Assembly: GCA_022848825.1 (NCBI GenBank)
Contig: JAJISH010000212.1
Span: 1 to 5,321, forward strand
Reading direction: 5' to 3'
Source of the DNA: Thermoplasmatota archaeon
GTDB taxonomy: Archaea > Thermoplasmatota > Thermoplasmata > RBG-16-68-12 > JAGMCJ01
Length of the DNA: 5,321 bases
In this document: positions 1 through 4,450 of the stretch, in pieces
How the letters are laid out: each line of letters opens with the position of its first letter
Numbering within the stretch: the first letter of the stretch is position 1
Made by a program: the position numbers and the translations under genes
Notes under the pieces: model-generated
What the model saw: only the letters and a program-made list of their open reading frames with translations
What the model was told of the DNA's origin: nothing
Databases searched by the model: none

Positions 1-272
1 GTCTCGGGCTCGTCAGCGGCCCGTGTTTGCCTCAACTGCCAGAAGGCCTCGTTGTTCCCGCACTTCTCACACTCGATCCTGGTCTTCGGAAGCGTCTCCA
101 TGATCTCGTCAAGGACAAGCGTCTCCATCTTCTCCTTTCTCTTGGTCCGCACGATCTGGCGGTCATCTTTCTCTCCGATCTTCCTAGAGTACTTGCATTG
201 AGGATTGCTGCAGACCAGTTCCCCTTTCTCCGGATACATAAGGGACTCGCACTCGGGGCAGAAGAGGGACAT
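1..272 (-). CDS. Transcription factor S (TFIIS-like transcript cleavage factor), 3' end off window
   Basis: Archaeal TFS binds RNA polymerase and stimulates cleavage of backtracked RNA. Ninety complete codons are visible; the family is usually about 100-110 residues, so only the last part is missing beyond the left edge. The N-terminal zinc site has C5-x2-C8 and C21-x4-C26. A linker with the family motif DDRQIVRTKR (36-45) follows. The C-terminal zinc ribbon begins at C68-x2-C71 and runs into QLRQTRAADEPE (79-90). This contains the acidic pair D87-E88, which in TFIIS/TFS enters the polymerase funnel and drives cleavage, so this copy looks active rather than inhibitory. The start is the ATG whose A is at 272; another ATG at 283 is out of frame. 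No clear Shine-Dalgarno site is seen, and a TATA-like box 24-31 nt upstream suggests a leaderless mRNA. It follows the membrane-protein gene by 45 nt on the same strand. Family call is firm; the second zinc pair in the last residues is not visible. Confidence 0.95.
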   Translation of the reverse strand, partial: MSLFCPECESLMYPEKGELVCSNPQCKYSRKIGEKDDRQIVRTKRKEKMETLVLDEIMETLPKTRIECEKCGNNEAFWQLRQTRAADEPE

Positions 273-295
273 CCCGGCGTCATAGGGAGAATCCG

Positions 296-303
296 AATAA
301 AAA
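296..303 (-). promoter_or_regulatory. TATA-like box for the TFS gene
   Basis: Reads TTTTTATT on the minus strand, centred about 27 nt before the TFS start codon. Archaeal transcription usually begins about 25 nt downstream of the TATA centre, which would place the start at or a few bases before the ATG, a leaderless arrangement. This agrees with the missing Shine-Dalgarno site. The box lies just after the stop codon of the upstream gene, so read-through from that gene is also possible. Confidence 0.45.
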
Positions 304-317
304 CCTTTTGTGGCTGG

Positions 318-1196
318 TCAGCGGTAGTTCTTCAAGGCCCTTTCCGTCAGCTTTCGACCGATTCTCTCACGATCCTCGACCGTTGTTGTGCTCTTCTTCT
401 GCTCCTTTGCCTTGGTCTTCGCACGTTTGCCCGGTTTCGATGACGGCTTGGCAGGGGTCGCGGTCCCTTTCCCTTGACCACTGGCCTTCTTGCCTGATGC
501 GACGGGAATCTTCTTCATCGACCCGAGGGTCGTCTGTTGTCCCTCATACCATCCCCTCGGGGCAGTTGACTTAGCGGTCGCGAAGGGCGAGTGGTCTTGT
601 CCTGCTATTATCACCATGGGGACGCCTGCTCTGGTATAGTCCATCTCACTCCTTCTCTGGGAGGAGACCACGCCACCTATGTATGCGAAGATCACGGTCA
701 CGAGATAGCCATTGAGTCCCAGCCCAAGCGTTAGAGCCAGTGATTCCACGAAAGTCGTCACGTACACGGCCACGAATTCGATGTAAGGAGCAAGAACGGG
801 AACGTTGGCGTGCAGGGCTGAGGCAATGTAGGAGGGGACGCCGGCCACATAGGATATCTCCTCTGTGAGTATCCCTTGATCTGCCATGGCCAACACAGCA
901 ATGAAGATGGCAACAGGGATGAATGCCGCAATGGCTCCTTTCCATGGCCCTCCCGCCCTCCTGCCACCAACGTAGCCGGCGATCATCTGCCCGAAGGTTG
1001 GCATCCACCAGAGAAAGAGAGAAAGGACGAATGTGTACTGCACGGCACTCCAGAAGCCATACGGTGGATGGGACTCATTAGCCACTCTTCGCGAGTGAGT
1101 GTCTCTTCGACCGACATTCAAGACTCCCGAATCCATCAGCTTCATGGTGGTCTTATCGGCGGTCTTCGACTTCCTCTTCCGGCGCGTCATTCCCAT
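318..1196 (-). CDS. Four-helix membrane protein with basic Lys/Ala/Pro-rich C-terminal tail, function unknown
   Basis: I do not recognise a characterised family. From the ATG at 1196 the protein is 292 residues. A very basic N-terminus (RRKRKSK at 5-11) precedes four likely membrane segments at about 48-76, 87-104, 134-157 and 159-178. The first pair is joined by a Gly-rich turn, GYVGGRRAGGPWKGA (74-88), which resembles small-residue motifs in uncharacterised prokaryotic membrane proteins of the YrzE/DUF5518 kind; this is only a resemblance. After the last helix comes about 110 residues of soluble tail. It is disordered-looking and histone-H1-like between about 217 and 265 (rich in K, A, P, S, T, G) and ends in a charged, probably helical stretch (RERIGRKLTERALKNYR). 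A TTG at 1205 would add three residues and an ATG at 1190 would remove two; I chose 1196 as the first ATG. Its promoter has a TATA box and a dyad. It may share a transcript with TFS, but nothing in the sequence links their functions. Confidence 0.8.
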   Translation of the reverse strand: MGMTRRKRKSKTADKTTMKLMDSGVLNVGRRDTHSRRVANESHPPYGFWSAVQYTFVLSLFLWWMPTFGQMIAGYVGGRRAGGPWKGAIAAFIPVAIFIAVLAMADQGILTEEISYVAGVPSYIASALHANVPVLAPYIEFVAVYVTTFVESLALTLGLGLNGYLVTVIFAYIGGVVSSQRRSEMDYTRAGVPMVIIAGQDHSPFATAKSTAPRGWYEGQQTTLGSMKKIPVASGKKASGQGKGTATPAKPSSKPGKRAKTKAKEQKKSTTTVEDRERIGRKLTERALKNYR

Positions 1197-1211
1197 CCCT
1201 GACAAAGATTG

Positions 1212-1229
1212 GTCGGACTATTGTCCGAC
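1212..1229. promoter_or_regulatory. Perfect 7+7 dyad at the predicted transcript start of the membrane-protein gene
   Basis: GTCGGAC and GTCCGAC are exact reverse complements separated by TATT. The right arm also forms an overlapping palindrome, TTGTC-C-GACAA (1221-1231). With the TATA box at 1253-1259 the predicted start is near 1230, so the dyad covers roughly +1 to +18 of the minus-strand transcript. It could be a repressor operator or a 5'-UTR hairpin with an AATA loop ending 16 nt before the ATG. Its function is inferred from position only. Confidence 0.5.
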
Positions 1230-1252
1230 AACATGGCTAATATCGTAGGACG

Positions 1253-1259
1253 TATAAAA
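1253..1259 (-). promoter_or_regulatory. TATA box of the membrane-protein gene
   Basis: Reads TTTTATA on the minus strand, 57 nt or more before the ATG at 1196. The expected transcript start is about 1230, giving a 5' leader of about 35 nt that contains the dyad. It is the only good TATA match in the gap between this gene and the tRNA pair. Confidence 0.6.
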
Positions 1260-1282
1260 GTATTTCGTAACACCACATGAAG

Positions 1283-1322
1283 ACCCACGAGGCGCGTTCC
1301 GGCTCCGTTCGTGTCGGTGGGT
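1283..1322. repeat. Imperfect inverted repeat in the gap after the tRNA pair
   Basis: ACCCAC (1283-1288) pairs with GTGGGT (1317-1322). Two more pairs can form past a single bulged G at 1316, around a 23-nt centre. It lies between the tRNA 3' region and the membrane-protein promoter. It could add to transcription termination on the minus strand or have no role; no gene or family RNA is recognised here. Confidence 0.3.
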
Positions 1323-1353
1323 TGAACTGAGTTGAAAATCCTAGGGAGAAGTA

Positions 1354-1369
1354 GGGGCTTGTGAGCCCC
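1354..1369 (-). terminator. Hairpin just downstream of the tRNA-Tyr gene, possible terminator or processing structure
   Basis: On the minus strand GGGGCT and AGCCCC pair perfectly around a CACA loop, beginning 7 nt past the 3' end of tRNA-Tyr. A short T run (TTTT at 1336-1339 read on the minus strand) follows about 15 nt later. Archaeal intrinsic termination depends mainly on T tracts, and this tract is short, so the hairpin is a weak terminator candidate. It may instead guide 3' trimming of the tRNA precursor. Confidence 0.4.
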
Positions 1370-1376
1370 GCAGAAG

Positions 1377-1484
1377 TCCCGACTCCCGGATTTGAACCGG
1401 GGATCTGCTGATATCGGCCGAGACCGGAAAGACTCCGGGAACCAACTACAGTCAGCCGCTCTAGCCAGTCTAAGCTAAGTCGGG
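1377..1484 (-). tRNA. tRNA-Tyr (GTA) with a 33-nt intron
   Basis: The mature 75-nt tRNA folds fully: acceptor CCCGACT/AGTCGGG with discriminator A at 1377, D stem GCTT/GAGC, anticodon stem GCTGA/TCAGC, and T arm CCCGG-TTCAAAT-CCGGG. Anticodon GTA is at 1449-1447 in a loop beginning CT. The C1-G72 first pair is the known archaeal identity mark of tRNA-Tyr and supports the assignment. No CCA is encoded. An intron interrupts the anticodon loop after G37 and must be removed by the archaeal splicing endonuclease. The gene begins 2 nt after the end of tRNA-Phe, so the two are surely made as one precursor. The call is firm. Confidence 0.97.
1413..1445 (-). other. tRNA-Tyr intron at position 37/38
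   Basis: Removing these 33 nt restores a 7-nt anticodon loop and a 5-bp stem. The boundaries fit a bulge-helix-bulge splice motif: 3-nt bulges AG^T and AT^A, each cut after the second base, flank a 4-pair helix made by CTGT (32-35) and intron GCCG. One of its pairs (T33 with C) is a mismatch and one is G-T, so the motif is relaxed. Inside the intron CCGGA and TCCGG form a further 5-bp hairpin with loop GTCTT. Confidence 0.85.
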
Positions 1485-1486
1485 AA

Positions 1487-1559
1487 TGCCGCAGGCCGGA
1501 CTTGAACCGGCGACTTCAAGATCTTCAGTCTTGCACTCTCCCAACTGAGTTACTGCGGC
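1487..1559 (-). tRNA. tRNA-Phe (GAA)
   Basis: A 73-nt tRNA folds with perfect stems: acceptor GCCGCAG/CTGCGGC and discriminator A, bases TA at 8-9, D stem ACTC/GAGT, anticodon stem CAAGA/TCTTG with loop CTGAAGA (anticodon GAA), variable AAGTC, and T arm GCCGG-TTCAAGT-CCGGC. There is no intron and no encoded CCA. It is first in a Phe-Tyr pair transcribed from the TATA box at 1584-1593. Confidence 0.97.
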
Positions 1560-1583
1560 AGCAGACTTTCATATGATTCTGCA

Positions 1584-1593
1584 CATATTAAAG
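1584..1593 (-). promoter_or_regulatory. Promoter (TATA box) of the tRNA-Phe/tRNA-Tyr pair
   Basis: The minus strand reads CTTTAATATG, centred about 29 nt before the 5' end of tRNA-Phe. This predicts a transcript start only a few bases upstream of the mature tRNA, as is common for archaeal tRNA genes. The perfect dyad at 1595-1610 begins 2 nt beyond it, where the TFB recognition element would be. Confidence 0.65.
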
Positions 1594-1594
1594 T

Positions 1595-1610
1595 TAGGGT
1601 TTCAACCCTA
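1595..1610. promoter_or_regulatory. Perfect 7+7 dyad between the divergent tRNA and pilin promoters
   Basis: TAGGGTT and AACCCTA are exact reverse complements around a 2-nt centre TC. It abuts the tRNA TATA box and lies about 60 nt before the pilus-operon TATA box. It is a candidate protein-binding site; the bound protein and the promoter it serves are unknown. Confidence 0.4.
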
Positions 1611-1645
1611 GATCCGAGGGCTCCCAAATATCATTGATTGGAATG

Positions 1646-1661
1646 ACCAGTTGCAATTGGT
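1646..1661. promoter_or_regulatory. Imperfect 16-bp palindrome upstream of the pilus-operon TATA box
   Basis: ACCAGTTGCAATTGGT is its own reverse complement except for one pair of positions. It ends 9 nt before the TATA box at 1671, about -38 to -53 from the predicted transcript start. That is a usual place for an archaeal activator or repressor of the Lrp or winged-helix kind. Role inferred from position and symmetry. Confidence 0.4.
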
Positions 1662-1670
1662 GGCGACACA

Positions 1671-1678
1671 TATAAATA
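1671..1678 (+). promoter_or_regulatory. TATA box of the pilus operon
   Basis: TATAAATA is a near-ideal archaeal TATA box. The predicted start near 1699 leaves a leader of about 30 nt before the pilin ATG. Because the box would fall inside the coding region if translation began at the upstream TTG (1651), it also argues for the ATG at 1729 as the true start. Confidence 0.75.
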
Positions 1679-1719
1679 CGTCATCAAACATTAGAACTAA
1701 GAGGAATCCGATTCTTCCA

Positions 1720-1726
1720 GGTGATG
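1720..1726 (+). promoter_or_regulatory. Ribosome binding site of the pilin-like gene
   Basis: GGTGATG matches the complement of the archaeal 16S rRNA 3' end (AUCACCUCC) over GGTGAT. It is very close to the ATG at 1729, with only 3 nt after GGTGAT; an in-frame GTG at 1726 is an alternative start that would overlap it. The same GGTGAT block precedes the platform-protein start. Confidence 0.5.
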
Positions 1727-1728
1727 TG

Positions 1729-2751
1729 ATGGAGCCCTCGCGCAGAGCTTTTAGGATAAAGAGGAAACTTAAGTGGGACAATAAGGGAGTGGCTTCCACA
1801 GTGGGCACTATCATGGCCCTGATGGTCGTCATGACGTTCTTTTCCATGATAGTGAACCAGTACGTTCCCGTCTGGATGAAGGACGCCGAATCCGCTCATA
1901 TGAATGAGGTTTACGGACAGTTCGGCACGCTCAAGGGGTCGGTCGATCTGCAGGTTCTCTCCTGTGTGATCATGCTGCGTCAAAACGAGCCATGCATGAG
2001 GAGCAGCGGGTTCACTCCGATTGAAGTAGGTATCGACGGGGTCCCCATCTTTTCCGCACCGACCGTCGGGGAACTCACGGGGAAGGAAGACCGCGGGAAG
2101 TTCTCCGTCAATTTCAGCTATCAACATGACGTCGGAGGCACTAACGAGACGTTCTACGTGAAACAGAACGCTTCGGGGAACATCGTCCTTGAAGTCGCGA
2201 ACAGGTATTTCGTGAGACAGACTCTCACGTACGAGGGCGGGGCCATCATCAGATCCCAGGAGGAAGGTGAGGTCATGAAGGGAGAGCCTTCTTTCATGGT
2301 GACCAAGAAGGGCGACTACGTCGAGATTTGGATGTACCTCTTAGACCTGTACGGTGACGGCTCCGTGGGCGGCATCGGGACGCAGGGCGTCCACCATGAC
2401 CTCATTGGGGCCTCGTGGGACGAGTACCACAATGTCAACTCTGACGTGACCATTGTTCACTGGACCCAGAACGGCAAGGCGTGGTACAACTTCTTCAATG
2501 AGACGCTGTCAAGTGCCTTTGGTGTGACGGAACAGGACTACGAGGACAACTCACCTCCCGAATGGGATTGGTATGACAGCGGTGCACAGGAGAAGGCGAC
2601 CAATCCGTATTTCATCGTAGAGAGGACGGTCTTCGATGATCACTCGGTCGTTGAGGTCACGATAGAATCCGATGATGTGGACATCGGGAGGTTGACACTG
2701 GTTTCATCGAACTTCGACGTTGTCATCGGGGAGACCAGTTCTCGAACCTGA
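1729..2751 (+). CDS. Large type IV pilin-like secreted protein (class III signal peptide)
   Basis: This 340-residue protein has the hallmarks of an archaeal type IV pilin or pseudopilin. A basic leader of 20 residues ends in DNKG, and the prepilin peptidase would cut after G20. Then comes the hydrophobic helix VASTVGTIMALMVVMTFFSM (21-40), continuing to about 49 and followed by QYVPVWM. The helix both anchors the protein and drives subunit packing. The rest (about 55-340) is a single extracellular domain with no other membrane segment, rich in beta-type and acidic residues. It has two cysteines (C79, C89) that could form a disulfide and four N-x-S/T sequons at N128, N139, N147 and N257. It is much larger than major archaeal pilins (usually 100-200 residues), suggesting a minor or tip subunit, an adhesin or a pseudopilin. 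The start at 1729 is chosen from the TATA box and GGTGAT site. It leads an operon with the ATPase. Pilin class is firm; exact role is not known. Confidence 0.88.
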   Translation: MEPSRRAFRIKRKLKWDNKGVASTVGTIMALMVVMTFFSMIVNQYVPVWMKDAESAHMNEVYGQFGTLKGSVDLQVLSCVIMLRQNEPCMRSSGFTPIEVGIDGVPIFSAPTVGELTGKEDRGKFSVNFSYQHDVGGTNETFYVKQNASGNIVLEVANRYFVRQTLTYEGGAIIRSQEEGEVMKGEPSFMVTKKGDYVEIWMYLLDLYGDGSVGGIGTQGVHHDLIGASWDEYHNVNSDVTIVHWTQNGKAWYNFFNETLSSAFGVTEQDYEDNSPPEWDWYDSGAQEKATNPYFIVERTVFDDHSVVEVTIESDDVDIGRLTLVSSNFDVVIGETSSRT

Positions 2752-2761
2752 GTCCAACGAA

Positions 2762-2766
2762 GAGGT
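2762..2766 (+). promoter_or_regulatory. Ribosome binding site deciding the ATPase start
   Basis: GAGGT, a good Shine-Dalgarno core, lies 7 nt before the ATG at 2774. An in-frame TTG at 2720 would add 18 residues but would overlap the pilin gene and has no comparable site, so 2774 is preferred. Confidence 0.65.
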
Positions 2767-2773
2767 ATATGGT

Positions 2774-4450
2774 ATGTTTGGAGCAAAGAAACAGAGGAAA
2801 GTCCTGGTGCCAAAAGGCGCATCCACGGCAACGAAGTGGGAAGGGGGCAGAGGTTCCCACCTCACGCCCATCGCACCCACTGAGGAGGAGTGGATAGACG
2901 AGCTTGAGATCTTGCCCATAAAGCCTCCCTTCAGCTACTCGAGGATAATCTACGACAACAAGGAGAGCGAGTACGTCTACGAGTCGTGGGAACCTTATCT
3001 CACCGAGAGAGAAGAGAAGCTGTTGGCCCTCATCAAGGACTCGCTCAAACGAACGCTGGAGTACGAGACCGGCACCCTGGGAATAAAAGACAAGGAGGAG
3101 TTCCTCAAGGAGAGCATTGACAGCTTCTTCAGGAGCAGGGGGATGCGTGTCGACGAAAATTCCCGGGACAAGATCGTTTACTACATCACGAGGGACTACG
3201 TGGGCTACGGCCCAATCGATGTTCTGATGTCCGATAAGTCAATCGAGGACGTCTCATGCGATGGCGTCAGCGTTCCCCTTTTCATATTCCACAGGAAGTA
3301 CGAGTCCATCAGGACGAGGGAGAGATTCGACGATGAGGATGACCTGAATTCGTTCGTCATCGGGCTTGGACAGAGATGCGGGAAGCAGATCTCTGTGGCC
3401 AATCCCATCCTGGACGGTACCAGCGTTGAAGGCCATCGTGTCCAGGCCACGTACGCAAGGGAGGTGACCACGCGAGGGTCATCCTTCACGATCCGGAGAT
3501 TCAAGGAGAAACCATTCACTCCGACAGAGCTCATAAAGTACGGCACGGCATCGCCAGAGATGGTCGCGTATCTGTGGTTGGCCGTGGAGCACGGAAGGTC
3601 AATGATGGTCTGCGGCGGGACCGCAACGGGCAAGACCGCGACTCTGAACGCAGCGGCGTTGTTCATCAGGCCAGGCGCAAAAATCGTGTCCATAGAGGAC
3701 ACGAGAGAGATCAACCTTCCACATGAGAACTGGATTCCAGGGACAACGAGAAGCGGCGTGGGCGAGAAAGGGGCAGATGGAAAGGCCGCCGGCGAGATAG
3801 ACATGTTCGACCTCGTTAGGGCCGCTCTGAGGCAGAGACCCAACTACATCGTTGTCGGAGAGGTCCGAGGAAGGGAAACATACACGATGTTCCAGGCCAT
3901 GGCGACAGGCCACCCCACGATGTCCACCATGCACGCGGACTCCGTGAAATCGATGGTCAACAGACTCGAGAATCCGCCCATCAACACACCGAGGATCTTG
4001 CTGACCGCCCTCAACTTCGTAATCATACAGAATTTCGCGAGAATCGGCGCCGAGTCAGAACAAGTGAGGAGAGTCGTTCAGGTGGTTGAGCTCGTCGGCT
4101 TCGAACCTGAGACGAACGAGCTCATCACGAATACAGTGTACGAGTGGGATACGGCAACCGATTCGTTCATCTACAAGGGTCACAGCTTCCTCTTCGACGA
4201 ACTGCAGGAAATGAAGAACATGACCCACGATGAGATGGACCGAGAGTTCCAGAGAAGAGTGGATCTGGTGAACTACATGGTCGAAAAGGACCTTGACGAC
4301 TACAAGGACATCTCGAGACTCGTTGTGTCCTACTACCACTACGCTGAAGAGACTATCGAGAGGATAAGGAACGAAATGGGATGGGTCCGAGAGGAACCAG
4401 AACCCGAGGATTTGGCTGAAGGTGATATGTTTGCCTCAAGAGAGGTCTGA
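2774..4450 (+). CDS. Type II/IV secretion system ATPase (archaeal pilus assembly, GspE/PilT/TadA superfamily)
   Basis: The 558-residue protein is a hexameric secretion ATPase that powers pilin insertion or assembly from the cytoplasm, docked on the platform protein encoded next. Residues 1 to about 270 are the N-terminal regions, with the family segment YVGYGPIDVLM followed by the short IEDVSCDG block. The C-terminal RecA-like domain has all catalytic motifs: Walker A GGTATGKT (281-288, K287), Asp box SIEDTRE with E308/D309, Walker B ending in E363 within VVGEVRGRE, and His box GHPTMSTMHADS with H380 and H387. No key residue is missing. The length fits archaeal pilus ATPases, including a C-terminal extension of about 110 residues past the core that is rich in acidic residues. 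The gene starts 22 nt after the pilin stop and its end overlaps the next gene, pointing to one transcript and coupled translation. It could serve secretion, adhesion or a Tad-like pilus; the archaellum is less likely since no archaellum genes are near. Confidence 0.97.
   Translation: MFGAKKQRKVLVPKGASTATKWEGGRGSHLTPIAPTEEEWIDELEILPIKPPFSYSRIIYDNKESEYVYESWEPYLTEREEKLLALIKDSLKRTLEYETGTLGIKDKEEFLKESIDSFFRSRGMRVDENSRDKIVYYITRDYVGYGPIDVLMSDKSIEDVSCDGVSVPLFIFHRKYESIRTRERFDDEDDLNSFVIGLGQRCGKQISVANPILDGTSVEGHRVQATYAREVTTRGSSFTIRRFKEKPFTPTELIKYGTASPEMVAYLWLAVEHGRSMMVCGGTATGKTATLNAAALFIRPGAKIVSIEDTREINLPHENWIPGTTRSGVGEKGADGKAAGEIDMFDLVRAALRQRPNYIVVGEVRGRETYTMFQAMATGHPTMSTMHADSVKSMVNRLENPPINTPRILLTALNFVIIQNFARIGAESEQVRRVVQVVELVGFEPETNELITNTVYEWDTATDSFIYKGHSFLFDELQEMKNMTHDEMDREFQRRVDLVNYMVEKDLDDYKDISRLVVSYYHYAEETIERIRNEMGWVREEPEPEDLAEGDMFASREV

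Noticed and set aside
27..443. Open frame of 138 codons on the plus strand
   Set aside because: It runs antisense across the conserved TFS gene and the end of the membrane-protein gene; its protein shows no family features.
318..1196. Assignment of the membrane protein to the DUF106/EMC3 (Oxa1-like insertase) family
   Set aside because: The helix layout and the missing cytoplasmic coiled coil after the first helix do not fit; no insertase signature was seen.
1278..1330. Possible C/D box guide RNA (ATGAAGA ... CTGA)
   Set aside because: The C box has a mismatch and no inner D' or C' boxes are found; the inverted repeat explains the region about as well.
1651..1728. N-terminal extension of the pilin-like protein from TTG 1651
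   Set aside because: It would place the TATA box inside the coding region and give an overlong leader before the cleavage site.
1684..2127. Open frame of 147 codons on the minus strand
   Set aside because: It overlaps the pilin signal peptide and helix on the other strand and extends over the TATA box and leader; no domain is seen.
3205..3843. Long open frame of 212 codons on the minus strand inside the ATPase gene
   Set aside because: It is antisense to a gene with complete conserved ATPase motifs, has no promoter or ribosome site of note, and encodes no recognisable domain.
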